DNA from: an uncultured Prevotellaceae bacterium
GTDB lineage: Bacteria > Bacteroidota > Bacteroidia > Bacteroidales > Bacteroidaceae
Reading direction: 5' to 3'
Assembly (NCBI GenBank): GCA_900314655.1
Contig: OMWC01000010.1
Location: 40,247 to 104,246, forward strand
DNA length: 64,000 bases
Shown: piece by piece, positions 46,729 to 56,667 of the stretch
How the letters are laid out: every line of letters starts with the position of its first letter
Numbering within the stretch: the first letter of the stretch is position 1
Made by a program: the position numbers and the translations under genes
Notes under the pieces: generated by a model
The model's database searches: none
What the model saw: only the letters and a program-made list of their open reading frames with translations
Told to the model about the DNA's origin: nothing

Positions 46729-48741
46729 ATGAACGACAACAAGATTATGAACCGCGCAGCGGATAACATCCGTATCCTTGCTGCTGCAATGGTTGAAAAA
46801 GCCAAGAGTGGCCACCCCGGTGGTGCCATGGGTGGTGCTGACTTCATCAACACCCTCTACAGTGAGTTCCTCGTTTACGATCCCGAGAATCCCAACTGGG
46901 AAGGTCGCGACCGTTTCTTCCTCGATCCCGGCCACATGGCCCCGATGCTCTATGCCCAGCTCGCCCTCATCGGCAAGTATAGTTTGGAAGAGCTCCAGCA
47001 GCTCCGTCAGTGGGGTTCTCCCACACATGGACACCCCGAGCACAACCTGCTCCGTGGCATTGAGAACACTTCTGGTCCGCTCGGACAAGGTCATGCCTAT
47101 GCCGTGGGTGCTGCCATCGCAGCCAACTTCCTGAAGGCCCGCTTCGGCGAGGTGATGAATCAGAACATCTATGCCTACATTTCCGACGGTGGCGTGGAGG
47201 AAGAGATTTCCCAGGGTGCTGGCCGTATTGCCGGTACGCTCGGTCTGAGCAACCTTATCATGTTCTACGATGCCAACGCCATCCAGCTTTCTACTAAGGT
47301 GGAAGACGTGATGAACGAAGACACCGCCAAGAAGTACGAGTCTTGGGGATGGTACGTTCAGAAGATCAACGGTAACGACGTTGACGAAATCCGCGCTGCC
47401 ATCAAGAACGCACAGGCAGAAAAGAACCGCCCAAGCCTGATCATCGGTGCCTGCATCATGGGTAAGGGTGCCCGCAAGGCCGACGGTTCCAGCTACGAGG
47501 CCAACTGCGCTACACATGGTGCTCCCCTCGGCGGCGACAACTTCGTGCAGACGATGAAGAACCTCGGTGCTGATCCAGAGAATCCGTTCCAGATCTTCCC
47601 CGAAGTGAAGGAGTTGTATGCCAAGCGTGCCGAAGAGCTGAAGAAGATTTGCGCTGAGCGCTATGCCGCCAAGGCTGAATGGGCAAAGGCTAATCCTGAA
47701 CTTGCCGCCCAGATGGAGCAGTGGTTCAAGGGCGAGGCTCCCAAGGTGGACTGGAGCAAGGTTGAACAGAAAGCCGGTGCTGCCACTCGTGGTGCAAGTG
47801 CCACCGTTCTCGGTGTACTCGCTGAGCAGGTGCCCAACATGATCTGTGCTTCTGCCGACCTGTCCAACTCCGACAAGACCGACGGCTTCCTGAAGAAGAC
47901 CCACGCCTTCGTGAAGGGCGATTTCAGCGGTGCTTTCTTCCAGGCTGGTGTGGCCGAGCTCACCATGGCTTGCTGCTGCATCGGTATGGCTCTCCACGGA
48001 GGTGTCATCCCCGCATGCGGAACCTTCTTCGTGTTCTCCGACTATATGAAACCTGCCGTGCGTATGGCTGCCCTGATGGAACTCCCCGTGAAGTTCATCT
48101 GGACTCACGACGCATTCCGCGTGGGTGAGGATGGTCCTACCCACGAGCCCGTAGAGCAGGAAGCACAGATCCGTCTGATGGAGAAGCTGAAGAACCACAG
48201 CGGCAAGAACTCTATGCTCGTGCTCCGTCCTGCCGATGCCGAGGAGACCACCGTCTGCTGGCGTCTGGCTATGGAGAACACCACTACCCCATCCGCTCTG
48301 ATTCTCTCTCGTCAGAACATCGAGATGCTCCCCGAGGGCAACGACTACAACCAGGCCGAGAAGGGTGCCTACGTAGTGGCTGGCAGCGACGAGGACTACG
48401 ACGTAATCCTGTTGGCAAGCGGTTCTGAGGTTTCTACACTTGAGGCTGGAGCCAAACTGCTGAAGGCCGACGGCATCAAGGTGCGCGTGGTGAGCGTTCC
48501 TTCTGAGGGACTCTTCCGCTCACAGTCGAAGGAGTATCAGCAGAGCGTGCTGCCATGTGGCAAGAAGAAGTTCGGCATGACCGCCGGTCTGCCCGTCACC
48601 CTCGAGGGTCTCGTAGGTGCCGATGGTTGCGTCTGGGGTCTCGAGAGCTTCGGTTTCTCTGCTCCCTACAAGGTGCTCGACGAGAAACTCGGCTATACCG
48701 GTCAAAACGTTTATGAACAGGTTAAAAAGCTCTTGGCATAA
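46729..48741 (+). CDS. tkt: Transketolase
   Basis: Transfers two-carbon units between pentose phosphates with thiamine diphosphate. The 670 residues are a full-length single-chain enzyme: AMVEKAKSGHPGGAMGGADF, DPGHMAPMLYAQ, SPTHGHPEH, GPLGQGHAYAVG, the ThDP motif YISDGGVEEEISQGAGRIAGTLGLSNLIMFYDAN (quoted in part as YISDGGVEEEISQGAG), and a pyrimidine-binding domain with TKTDGFLKKTHAF in the form SDKTDGFLKKTHAF. It starts 5 nt after the GH51 stop and shares one nucleotide with rpiB (TAATG). Confidence 0.97.
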   Translation: MNDNKIMNRAADNIRILAAAMVEKAKSGHPGGAMGGADFINTLYSEFLVYDPENPNWEGRDRFFLDPGHMAPMLYAQLALIGKYSLEELQQLRQWGSPTHGHPEHNLLRGIENTSGPLGQGHAYAVGAAIAANFLKARFGEVMNQNIYAYISDGGVEEEISQGAGRIAGTLGLSNLIMFYDANAIQLSTKVEDVMNEDTAKKYESWGWYVQKINGNDVDEIRAAIKNAQAEKNRPSLIIGACIMGKGARKADGSSYEANCATHGAPLGGDNFVQTMKNLGADPENPFQIFPEVKELYAKRAEELKKICAERYAAKAEWAKANPELAAQMEQWFKGEAPKVDWSKVEQKAGAATRGASATVLGVLAEQVPNMICASADLSNSDKTDGFLKKTHAFVKGDFSGAFFQAGVAELTMACCCIGMALHGGVIPACGTFFVFSDYMKPAVRMAALMELPVKFIWTHDAFRVGEDGPTHEPVEQEAQIRLMEKLKNHSGKNSMLVLRPADAEETTVCWRLAMENTTTPSALILSRQNIEMLPEGNDYNQAEKGAYVVAGSDEDYDVILLASGSEVSTLEAGAKLLKADGIKVRVVSVPSEGLFRSQSKEYQQSVLPCGKKKFGMTAGLPVTLEGLVGADGCVWGLESFGFSAPYKVLDEKLGYTGQNVYEQVKKLLA

Positions 48742-49184
48742 TGGATGTAAAATGTGTTGGAGTAGCCTGCGATCACGCTGGTTTTCCCCTGAAGCAGTTC
48801 GTGCTGCAATATCTCGAAGAGAAAGGATACCCCTTTAAGGACTATGGCACATGGAGCGATGCCTCCGTGGACTATCCCGACTACGGACATGCCTTGGCCG
48901 AGGGTATCGAGAGCGGTGAGGTTTATCCCGGCATTGCCATCTGCGGCAGTGGTCAGGGCATCTCCATGACGCTTAACAAGCACCAGGGCGTTCGCGCCGG
49001 TGTATGCTGGGATCCCGAGATTAGCCAGCTGATTCGTCAGCACAACGATGCCAACGTGCTCGTGATGCCCGGTCGTTTCATCGACAACAACACGGCCCGT
49101 GCCATCATGGACAAGTTCTTCACGGTTCCCTTCGAGGGCGGTCGCCATCAGCGCCGCGTTGAAAAGATTCCTGTACAGAAATAA
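48741..49184 (+). CDS. rpiB: Ribose-5-phosphate isomerase B
   Basis: Interconverts ribose 5-phosphate and ribulose 5-phosphate. The 147-residue RpiB/LacAB protein shows VACDHAGFPLKQFV, DYPDYGHALAEGI and the catalytic Cys68 in AICGSGQGISMTLNKHQGVRA, quoted in part as AICGSGQGISM. With transketolase it moves arabinose-derived pentose phosphates into glycolysis. Its ATG overlaps the tkt stop by one base. Last gene of the arabinose operon, followed by a strong terminator. Confidence 0.96.
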   Translation: MDVKCVGVACDHAGFPLKQFVLQYLEEKGYPFKDYGTWSDASVDYPDYGHALAEGIESGEVYPGIAICGSGQGISMTLNKHQGVRAGVCWDPEISQLIRQHNDANVLVMPGRFIDNNTARAIMDKFFTVPFEGGRHQRRVEKIPVQK

Positions 49185-49209
49185 ATCATTCTTACAGTAC
49201 ATATCAAAG

Positions 49210-49248
49210 GAGACAAGCATCATTCACGATACTTGTCTCTTTTTTCTT
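49210..49248 (+). terminator. Rho-independent terminator of the arabinose operon
   Basis: An 8-bp stem GAGACAAG/CTTGTCTC with a 14-nt loop, followed by TTTTTTCTTT, 26 nt after rpiB. Bases 49249-49324 contain nothing I can identify. Confidence 0.85.
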
Positions 49249-49324
49249 TGTAAGCGCAACCATTGGTTTATAATCTTCCAAGATGCCCATGCCCAGCGAA
49301 AATGAATAGTAAAAAAGGGAATAA

Positions 49325-49459
49325 AGTGTGTAGGTGTGTAGGGTGTGTAGGCTGTTTTCATAACATTTATAATATTAATATATCAAGATAAGGTTCTCGC
49401 GCGTATATAAAATATAAAGTTTATAGAAACTGCCTACACACCCTACACACCTACACACT
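49325..49459. repeat. 28-bp perfect inverted repeat with AT-rich loop
   Basis: The left arm (49325-49352) is built of GTGTGTAG units; the right arm (49432-49459) is its exact complement. The 79-nt loop is very AT-rich apart from TCTCGCGCGTATAT. The arms are in the gap between two terminators, so the element stands outside the flanking transcription units. There is no ORF and no target-site duplication that I can see. Confidence 0.92.
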
Positions 49460-49514
49460 CATAAAAACTCCATTCACTCCCCTATAAACGAACAAAAACT
49501 CCAAATGTGCATTA

Positions 49515-49558
49515 TTTGTGCGGATGATGCGCACAAAGTGTGCAGATGCGATGCACTA
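49515..49558 (+). repeat. 22-bp tandem dyad array D (two units)
   Basis: Two units of the TTGTGC-N8-TGCACA family, with centres GGATGATG (right arm CGCACA) and AGATGCGA, 22 bp apart, just before the terminator of mutB. This is the shortest of the four arrays. Confidence 0.85.
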
Positions 49559-49567
49559 ATTCTGCTC

Positions 49568-49614
49568 AAAAGAAACACCCTTCGCTCAGCTCATTACGGC
49601 GTAAGCGAAGGGTG
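49568..49614 (-). terminator. Terminator of mutA-mutB
   Basis: An 11-bp stem CACCCTTCGCT/AGCGAAGGGTG; on the minus strand it runs into TTTCTTTTG. It lies 22 nt after the mutB stop. Confidence 0.8.
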
Positions 49615-49636
49615 AAATCGTTATGGTTTGCTGAGA

Positions 49637-51802
49637 TTACTTCTCGAGCAAGAGGTTCATCATCTCGCAGGCAGCCTTGGCTACAGAGGTGCCAGGACCG
49701 AAGATGGCGGCTACACCGGCCTTGTAGAGGAAGTCGTAGTCCTGGGCGGGAATCACACCACCGGCAATGACCATGATGTCGTCGCGGCCCAGTTTGTGGA
49801 GTTCCTCGATGAGCTGCGGGATAAGCGTCTTATGACCGGCAGCCAGCGACGATGCACCCACGATGTGGACATCGTTCTCCACGGCCTCGCGAGCAGCCTC
49901 AGCGGGAGTCTGGAACAACGGTCCCATATCCACGTCGAAGCCGCAGTCGGCATAACCCGTTGCCACTACCTTTGCACCACGGTCGTGACCATCCTGTCCC
50001 ATCTTGGCAACAAAGATACGCGGACGGCGACCTTCCTTCTTGGCAAACTCTTCTGTCAACGCACAGGCTTTCTCAAAGTCTGAATCGTTCTTGCTTTCTG
50101 AACTGTACACGCCTGAAATGGTTCTGATTACTGCTTTATAACGACCCACGATCTCTTCGCAGGCATCACTGATTTCGCCGAGCGTACAACGCAACTGGGC
50201 AGCCTTGACGGCCAGATCCAGGAGGTTGTTTTCCGACTTGCGGCCTTCCTTGAAGTCGCGCACGCACTCGGTGATAGCCTTCAGGGCAGCCTGGCAGGCA
50301 GCCTCGTCGCGAGTGGAACGTACCTGAGCTAGACTCTCCTCCTGCTGCTTGCGCACGGCGGTGTTATCAACCTCAAGGATATCAATAGGATCTTCGTGCT
50401 CCAGACGGTACTTGTTGGTACCCACAATGGTCTGCACGCCTGAGTCGATACGGGCCTGCGTGCGGGCAGCAGCCTCTTCGATACGCATCTTGGGAATACC
50501 GGTCTCGATGGCCTTGGCCATACCACCCAGCTTCTCAATCTCCTGAATGTGCTCCCAAGCCTTATGCACCAGCTCGTTGGTGAGCGTCTCCACATAGTAG
50601 GAGCCTGCCCACGGGTCAATCTGCTTGCAGACCTTAGTCTCATTCTGGATATAGATCTGGGTGTTACGTGCGATACGTGCGGAGAAATCGGTAGGCAACG
50701 CGATAGCCTCGTCGAGCGCATTGGTATGGAGCGACTGGGTGTGACCCAGCACGGCTGCCATAGCCTCGATACAAGTACGACCTACGTTGTTGAAAGGATC
50801 TTGCTCGGTAAGACTCCAACCTGAAGTCTGAGAGTGAGTACGCAGCGCCAATGACTTAGGATTCTTGGCACCAAACGACTTCACAATCTTAGCCCAGAGC
50901 AGACGACCTGCACGCATCTTGGCAATCTCCATGAAGTGGTTCATACCGATAGCCCAGAAGAACGAGAGGCGGGGTGCGAAGGCATCTACGTCGATACCGG
51001 CGTTGACACCTGTGCGCAGATAGTCCATACCGTCGGCCAGCGTATAGGCCAGCTCGATGTCTGCCGTAGCACCTGCTTCCTGCATGTGGTAGCCGGAGAT
51101 TGAGATTGAGTTGAACTTCGGCATGTTCTGCGAGGTATATTCGAAGATGTCGGCAATGATCTTCATAGAGAATGCAGGAGGATAGATATAGGTGTTGCGC
51201 ACCATGAACTCCTTCAGAATGTCATTCTGAATGGTTCCGGCCATCTCTTCGAGCTTGGCACCCTGCTCCAGACCAGCCACGATATAGAAAGCCAGGATGG
51301 GCAGCACGGCACCATTCATGGTCATCGAGACAGACATCTTGTTCAAGGGAATGCCAGAGAAGAGCACCTTCATGTTCTCTTCGTTGCAGATGCTCACACC
51401 AGCCTTACCCACATCACCAACCACACGGGCGTTGTCGGGGTCGTAGCCACGGTGAGTGGGCAGGTCGAATGCAACGGAAAGACCCTTCTGACCGGAAGCC
51501 AGGTTACGGCGATAGAAAGCGTTTGACTCTTCGGCCGTTGAGAAACCGGCATACTGACGGATAGTCCACGGACGGAAGGGATACATCATAGAATAAGGGC
51601 CGCGAAGATAGGGAGGAATACCAGCCGTGAAGTCGAGGTGTTCCATTCCTTCGAGATCTTCTTTGGTATAGACAGGACGTACATCAATGTGTTCCGGCGT
51701 ATGCCAGTTCTCGGTGATTCCGTTGTCCTTAGCCCACTTGGCACCATCTTGAGCATGGATGCCTGCATAAATATCGATATCTTTAAATTGTTTACGCATC
51801 AT
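49637..51802 (-). CDS. mutB: Methylmalonyl-CoA mutase large (alpha) subunit
   Basis: With MutA it rearranges succinyl-CoA to methylmalonyl-CoA using adenosylcobalamin, the entry to propionate. The 721 residues have the TIM barrel ([29 protein letters not shown], quoted in part as [42 protein letters not shown]) and the C-terminal B12 domain with [13 protein letters not shown], where His is the cobalt ligand, and [17 protein letters not shown]. Full length and normal. It follows mutA by 16 nt. I found no cobalamin riboswitch upstream of the pair. Confidence 0.97.
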   Translation of the reverse strand: MMRKQFKDIDIYAGIHAQDGAKWAKDNGITENWHTPEHIDVRPVYTKEDLEGMEHLDFTAGIPPYLRGPYSMMYPFRPWTIRQYAGFSTAEESNAFYRRNLASGQKGLSVAFDLPTHRGYDPDNARVVGDVGKAGVSICNEENMKVLFSGIPLNKMSVSMTMNGAVLPILAFYIVAGLEQGAKLEEMAGTIQNDILKEFMVRNTYIYPPAFSMKIIADIFEYTSQNMPKFNSISISGYHMQEAGATADIELAYTLADGMDYLRTGVNAGIDVDAFAPRLSFFWAIGMNHFMEIAKMRAGRLLWAKIVKSFGAKNPKSLALRTHSQTSGWSLTEQDPFNNVGRTCIEAMAAVLGHTQSLHTNALDEAIALPTDFSARIARNTQIYIQNETKVCKQIDPWAGSYYVETLTNELVHKAWEHIQEIEKLGGMAKAIETGIPKMRIEEAAARTQARIDSGVQTIVGTNKYRLEHEDPIDILEVDNTAVRKQQEESLAQVRSTRDEAACQAALKAITECVRDFKEGRKSENNLLDLAVKAAQLRCTLGEISDACEEIVGRYKAVIRTISGVYSSESKNDSDFEKACALTEEFAKKEGRRPRIFVAKMGQDGHDRGAKVVATGYADCGFDVDMGPLFQTPAEAAREAVENDVHIVGASSLAAGHKTLIPQLIEELHKLGRDDIMVIAGGVIPAQDYDFLYKAGVAAIFGPGTSVAKAACEMMNLLLEK

Positions 51803-51818
51803 TCAGTCCTCCTATTCA

Positions 51819-53672
51819 TTAGATACCAAGTTTCTGATTATATTCTTTCAAAGTTTCGAGCACGTTGCAACGCACGTGGATGAAGTTCTCGATGCCGGCA
51901 GCCTTCAGGTCGTCCATGCAAGCAGGTGCACCAGCCACCACGAACATGGCACGGCCATCCAGATACTTAAAGGCAGGGATGGCATACTCAGCATACTCGT
52001 CATCGCTGGAGCAGATGACTACGATGTCGGCCTTGGCCTCAAGAGCAGCATCCACACCTTCCTCGACGGTCTTGAATCCGAGGTTGTCAACCACCTTATA
52101 GCCTGCACATGCAAGGAAGTTGCAAGAGAACTGGGCACGGGCCTGACGCATGGCCAGATTGCCAATAGTCAGCATGAAGGCCGTGGGAACCTTCGTCTCC
52201 TCGGTATGGATACGCAGGTCTTCGAAGTCGGCAGCCAAACGAGTGGTCTCCAGTTTCTTGAAAGGAGTCTCGCAGTTGCCACCATGGCAGCAACCAGCAG
52301 CGGCACCCATTGCGCGCTTGCCTTCACTCTTCTCGGTGAAGTTCGGGAACTGGTTGGTACCCAGAATGAACTCCTTGCGCTTGGCGGCGTCACCATGACG
52401 CTTCACGTTGGTAGCGTTGATGTCATCCTGTACGATACCTTTCTTCACAGCCTCCAGGAAACCGCCTTCTTCCTCGATCTTCAGGAAAATCTTCCAAGCT
52501 TCCTGTGCCAGGGCATCGGTCAGATGCTCGATATAATAAGAACCTGCTGACGGGTCAACGATACGGTAGAAATGGCTCTCTTCCTTAATCAGCAGCTGCT
52601 GGTTGCGGGCGATACGCTCAGAGAAGTCAGTAGCCTTCTCATAGGGAGCATCAAACGGCGTAACCACCATCGAGTGAACACCACCAAGGGCAGCACTCAT
52701 GGCCTCCGTCTGCGAGCGCAGCAGGTTGACATAACTGTCGAACAAAGTCTGATTGTATGTAGAAGTAGAAGCATTGATCACCATCTTGCATGCACAATCG
52801 CACTTAGGCTCATATTGCTTCACGATCTGTGCCCAAAGCAGGCGGGCAGCGCGGAACTTGGCAATCTCCATGAAATAGTTCTCAGAGATACCCATGTAGA
52901 ACTTGATGCTCTTGGCTGCCAGATCCACATCGACACCGGCATCAACCAGCTCCTGCAGGTATTCATTACCCCAGGCGAGTGCATAGCCCAACTCCTGAAC
53001 GATATAGGCACCGGCATTGTTGAGGGTATCCGAATGAACCATCACGCAACGCAGGTTGGGATAGTCCTTGAGGGTCTCTACGATCTTGGGCATCACCTGC
53101 AGCATCGGCGTGGTGTCCTTGCCCTTCTGGAGCATCTTGTCGATGGGATCAAAGCCTACGCCACCCACTATCTTCTCCTTATCGTAGCCCATCTTCTCGA
53201 AGTACTTCACCAGCAGTTCTGCCAACTCCAAAGCGTGGCGCGGGCATGTACGGTAGCTCACCTCTACGATGTCAAGACGGATGTCCTTCAGCAGCGTCTC
53301 GATGAACTCAGCGCTCACCATGTCACCTCCGAAGCGGAAACCGAGTGAGTCAACACCCTTGTTCAGAATGTCAAGCGCTTTCTTGTTTGCCTCCACGGGA
53401 TCATCCACCTTGATGTTCTGGCGAACATACCATTCGTTGGAGTCCTTCTTGTTGCCACGTACGAATGGGAACTCACCAGGCAAGGCATCGGGGGTTTTCA
53501 GGTTCGCAAGGTCTTCCCTGCGATAGAAGGGTTGCACGTTGAACCCTTCGTTGGTTCTCCATACGAGTCGTTTCTGGAAGTCGGCTCCTTTCAAATCGAC
53601 TTCAATCTTGTCCAGCCACTCCTGAGTGGTAGGCGCCTGGAACTCGCTGAAGAGTTTTTCTTTGTTTGCCAT
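51819..53672 (-). CDS. mutA: Methylmalonyl-CoA mutase small (beta) subunit
   Basis: The non-catalytic partner of MutB. The 617 residues follow the mutase fold (WRTNEGFNVQPFYRREDL, DPSAGSYYIEHLTDALAQEAW quoted in part as DPSAGSYYIEHLTDA), but the B12 domain lacks the DxHxxG ligand motif, as expected for this subunit. An unusual Cys-rich patch GCCHGGNC occurs near residue 460, between barrel and B12-like domain. First gene of mutA-mutB; the antiporter/decarboxylase genes start divergently 258 bp away. Confidence 0.95.
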   Translation of the reverse strand: MANKEKLFSEFQAPTTQEWLDKIEVDLKGADFQKRLVWRTNEGFNVQPFYRREDLANLKTPDALPGEFPFVRGNKKDSNEWYVRQNIKVDDPVEANKKALDILNKGVDSLGFRFGGDMVSAEFIETLLKDIRLDIVEVSYRTCPRHALELAELLVKYFEKMGYDKEKIVGGVGFDPIDKMLQKGKDTTPMLQVMPKIVETLKDYPNLRCVMVHSDTLNNAGAYIVQELGYALAWGNEYLQELVDAGVDVDLAAKSIKFYMGISENYFMEIAKFRAARLLWAQIVKQYEPKCDCACKMVINASTSTYNQTLFDSYVNLLRSQTEAMSAALGGVHSMVVTPFDAPYEKATDFSERIARNQQLLIKEESHFYRIVDPSAGSYYIEHLTDALAQEAWKIFLKIEEEGGFLEAVKKGIVQDDINATNVKRHGDAAKRKEFILGTNQFPNFTEKSEGKRAMGAAAGCCHGGNCETPFKKLETTRLAADFEDLRIHTEETKVPTAFMLTIGNLAMRQARAQFSCNFLACAGYKVVDNLGFKTVEEGVDAALEAKADIVVICSSDDEYAEYAIPAFKYLDGRAMFVVAGAPACMDDLKAAGIENFIHVRCNVLETLKEYNQKLGI

Positions 53673-53720
53673 AGATTTAATTGTTTTGTATTATATAAGT
53701 AATATCTCGTTATTAGCCTA

Positions 53721-53728
53721 CAAAGGTA
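53721..53728 (-). promoter_or_regulatory. -7 box of mutA-mutB
   Basis: TACCTTTG on the minus strand, 48 nt upstream of mutA; a TCG lies at the -33 position (20-nt spacer). Confidence 0.5.
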
Positions 53729-53898
53729 AGAACTTATTTCCGAACTGACGAACATTTTAATATTTATTTTATCTTTATGCAACAAAAAAAATTGCCTTTG
53801 CCTAATCCCTTCCTCTTGTAGAAAAAGGGATAACACTAAAAAAAGTAAAAAAGGGAATTTTAATTGCACACACATGCAAGAATTGAGCAATTATTTTG

Positions 53899-53906
53899 TA
53901 ATTTTG
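53899..53906 (+). promoter_or_regulatory. -7 box of the antiporter-decarboxylase operon
   Basis: TAATTTTG, 23 nt upstream of the start at 53930. No TTG at the normal distance. Confidence 0.5.
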
Positions 53907-53929
53907 CAGCCAATTTCGAAAGAATTGTT

Positions 53930-55621
53930 ATGGAAACGTTTCAATGGTTAAAAGATTTGTTTACAGCGACTGACTCGGTGGCTCATATTGCGCTGCTCTA
54001 TGCAATAGTCATCGCTGTCGGTGTGTATTTAGGTAAAATTAAGATTGGAGGCATCTCGTTAGGTGTCACCTTTGTATTGTTTGCAGGTATCGTGGCCGGT
54101 CATATCGGCTTCACGGCTCCCACGCCCATCCTGACTTTCATCCAGGATTTCGGACTGATTCTGTTCGTCTTTATGATTGGTATGCAGGTGGGTCCCGGAT
54201 TCTTTGAGAGTTTCGGCACGGCGGGCATCAAGCTGAACGGACTGGCAGCAACGGGAATATTGCTGAACATCCTGGTGATGTTTGCCTGCTACTTCATCTT
54301 CTTCGACACCTCAGACCCGACCAACCTGCCCATGATGGTGGGTACGCTCTATGGTGCCGTGACAAACACCCCTGGACTTGGTGCCGCCAACGAAGCCCTG
54401 CAGTCGGTGTTCCCCAATGGTGCACCTCAGATTGCTTCGGGTTATGCCTGCGCCTATCCGTTGGGTGTAGTCGGTATTATCGGTGCTACGATCGCCGTGC
54501 GCTACATCTGCCGCGTCCGTTTGGAAAAAGAAGAGGAAGACCTGGAAAAACTTGAAGGCGAGAATGCCAACGTGAAACCCCATAAGATGCACGTGCAGGT
54601 TTCGAATGCCTATCTGGAAGGCAAGACGCTGATGCAGGTGCACAGCTTCCTGAACCGCGACTTCGTTTGTTCGCGCATCCTCCACGAAGGCCACGTGAGC
54701 ATCCCTAACCGCGACACCATCTTCCACATCGGCGACCAGCTCTATGTGGTATGTGCCGAGGCCGACGCTGAAGCCATCATCGCCTTTATCGGTCCGCAGA
54801 TTCAGGTTGACTGGCAGCAGCAGGACCAGCCTTTGGTGAGCAAGCGCGTGCTCGTCACCCGTCCTTCGATGAACGGCAAGACGCTCGGCCAGCTTCACCT
54901 CTCGCGCGTACATGGCGTCAACGTGACCCGCGTCACCCGTCAGGGCATGGACATCTTCGCCTCTGCCTCTCTCCCACTCCAGGTGGGCGACCGCATCATG
55001 GTAGTGGGTCCTGAGGATGCCGTCAACAATGTGGCCAACATGATGGGTAATTCCATCCGTCGTCTGGATGCACCGAATATTGCCACGATCTTCGTGGGCA
55101 TCATCATCGGTATCATCTTCGGCTCGCTGCCCATCGCCATTCCCGGAATGCCCGTTCCGATGAAGCTCGGTATTGCCGGCGGTCCGCTTATCATTGCCAT
55201 CCTCATCGGACGCTATGGCTACAAGATTCACCTGGTGACCTACACCACGACATCGGCCAACATGATGCTCCGCGAGATAGGACTCGTGCTCTTCCTGGCC
55301 TCCGTGGGAATCAAGGCTGGAGCCGGATTCTGGGAGACCGTGGTACAGGGCGACGGACTGCTCTACGTGCTCACCGGCTTCCTCATCACCATTATACCTA
55401 TTCTTATAGTAGGCTCTATCGCCCGCATGAAATTCAAATTCAATTATTTCACCATCATGGGTATGGTGGCCGGTACCTATACTGATCCCCCCGCATTGGC
55501 CTACGCCAACTCCGTATGTTCGAAGGAGGCGCCTGCCGTGGGATATTCCACCGTATATCCGCTCTCCATGTTCCTCCGCATCCTGACGGCACAGATCATC
55601 GTGCTGTTCTTCTGCGGATAA
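53930..55621 (+). CDS. AspT/YidE-family antiporter
   Basis: A 563-residue membrane protein with two AspT-type membrane halves (about 20-175 and 390-560) around two TrkA-C (RCK_C) domains ([19 protein letters not shown] near 225; [19 protein letters not shown] near 310). Typical motifs are [22 protein letters not shown] and [20 protein letters not shown] in the first half, and [13 protein letters not shown] in the second. The AAEx family includes aspartate/alanine exchangers and the succinate exporter SucE of Corynebacterium. As first gene before three subunits of a Na+ decarboxylase and facing methylmalonyl-CoA mutase, a C4-dicarboxylate is a reasonable guess; the substrate is not proven. ATG 53930 follows the -7 box. 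Confidence 0.85.
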   Translation: METFQWLKDLFTATDSVAHIALLYAIVIAVGVYLGKIKIGGISLGVTFVLFAGIVAGHIGFTAPTPILTFIQDFGLILFVFMIGMQVGPGFFESFGTAGIKLNGLAATGILLNILVMFACYFIFFDTSDPTNLPMMVGTLYGAVTNTPGLGAANEALQSVFPNGAPQIASGYACAYPLGVVGIIGATIAVRYICRVRLEKEEEDLEKLEGENANVKPHKMHVQVSNAYLEGKTLMQVHSFLNRDFVCSRILHEGHVSIPNRDTIFHIGDQLYVVCAEADAEAIIAFIGPQIQVDWQQQDQPLVSKRVLVTRPSMNGKTLGQLHLSRVHGVNVTRVTRQGMDIFASASLPLQVGDRIMVVGPEDAVNNVANMMGNSIRRLDAPNIATIFVGIIIGIIFGSLPIAIPGMPVPMKLGIAGGPLIIAILIGRYGYKIHLVTYTTTSANMMLREIGLVLFLASVGIKAGAGFWETVVQGDGLLYVLTGFLITIIPILIVGSIARMKFKFNYFTIMGMVAGTYTDPPALAYANSVCSKEAPAVGYSTVYPLSMFLRILTAQIIVLFFCG

Positions 55622-55674
55622 ACACGGGGAGACAATCCAAATCCGAATACATTTATATAATACAATCAGCAATA

Positions 55675-56631
55675 ATGAAAAAAATCCTTTTAGCAGTCTT
55701 GATGTTGGTGACCTCCACTACGATGTTCGCACAGGGTGCAAAGAACATCAAGATCAACGAGGTTCTTACCGACAATCAAGCCAGCGTACAAGATGAGTTC
55801 GGACAGCATCTGCCCTGGATTGAACTGGTGAACACATCCTTCTCCACCTACAACGTGAGGGGAATGTTCATCACGACCGACCGCAAGGTGCTCGACAAAT
55901 CACTCACGGCACCTCAGCGAATTGCTATGATGAGCCCTATTCCCAACGGCGACGACCGCTCGTCCATGTCGGCTAGGGAGCATCTGGTGCTCTTCCTCAA
56001 CTCCAATCCCGCCAAGGGATTCTGTCATCTGAATGCCCCTGTAACATCCGGCGCCCCCCTCTGGGTAGCCCTTTACGACGGTAACGGCATCGACCTTATC
56101 GACTCCGTGAGCGTGCCAGCATTGGCTACCGACAAGTCGTTTGCCCGCATCAAGGACGGATTCCAGCAATGGGACGTGAAGCCCGCTGAAGCCGTCACTC
56201 CGGGTATCGGTAACTTTATCGAGATCAACGAGAGCAAGATTGCCCGCCTGAAGCGCGACGACCCTCACGGATTTGGTATCACCGTACTTTCGATGGGTAT
56301 CGTGTTCTTCTGTCTGGCGCTACTCTATGTCTTCTTCCGCGTGTTCGGCATGATTATCGTTCATCAGCGCGGCCTGAAGAAAGCAGCCGAAGTGGCAGCC
56401 AGCGTGCAGCCCGTCAAAGCCGTGGCGAAGACTACGGAGATAGCAGCAGAAGTGGCCCACAAGACCAACGTGGTTCTGAAAGATGGCCTGCAGAAGAAAG
56501 GCATCGACCGCGAAATCTACATGGCTGTGATTGCCATGGCCATGAAGCAGTATCAGGACGATGTACACGACGTGGAAAGCGGCATCATCACCATCACGCC
56601 TCATCATTCGATGTGGAACAACGGTTTATAG
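55675..56631 (+). CDS. OadG family protein with N-terminal lamin-tail domain
   Basis: A 318-residue protein. After a signal peptide (MKKILLAVLMLVTSTTMFA) comes a lamin-tail-like domain (about 22-185: IKINEVLTDNQASVQDEFGQ, WIELVNTSFSTYNVRG), then one membrane helix (GITVLSMGIVFFCLALLYVFF) and a cytoplasmic tail resembling OadG, the small subunit that anchors Na+-translocating decarboxylases. Ordinary OadG is about 80-90 residues, so this is a fusion with an extra-cytoplasmic domain. The tail ends ITPHHSMWNNGL, where His residues could bind metal as in OadG. 53 nt after the antiporter, 36 nt before the biotin carrier. Confidence 0.85.
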   Translation: MKKILLAVLMLVTSTTMFAQGAKNIKINEVLTDNQASVQDEFGQHLPWIELVNTSFSTYNVRGMFITTDRKVLDKSLTAPQRIAMMSPIPNGDDRSSMSAREHLVLFLNSNPAKGFCHLNAPVTSGAPLWVALYDGNGIDLIDSVSVPALATDKSFARIKDGFQQWDVKPAEAVTPGIGNFIEINESKIARLKRDDPHGFGITVLSMGIVFFCLALLYVFFRVFGMIIVHQRGLKKAAEVAASVQPVKAVAKTTEIAAEVAHKTNVVLKDGLQKKGIDREIYMAVIAMAMKQYQDDVHDVESGIITITPHHSMWNNGL

Positions 56632-56667
56632 TTGAAAGCAGAAGTTTTACCTGAAAATAACAACAAA

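Noticed and set aside
49325..49459. Insertion-sequence ends
   Set aside because: There is no transposase, no room for one in the 79-nt loop, and no visible target duplication.
53864..53929. Upstream start for the antiporter
   Set aside because: The extension contains the TAATTTTG box and no membrane-protein-like sequence; ATG 53930 fits better.
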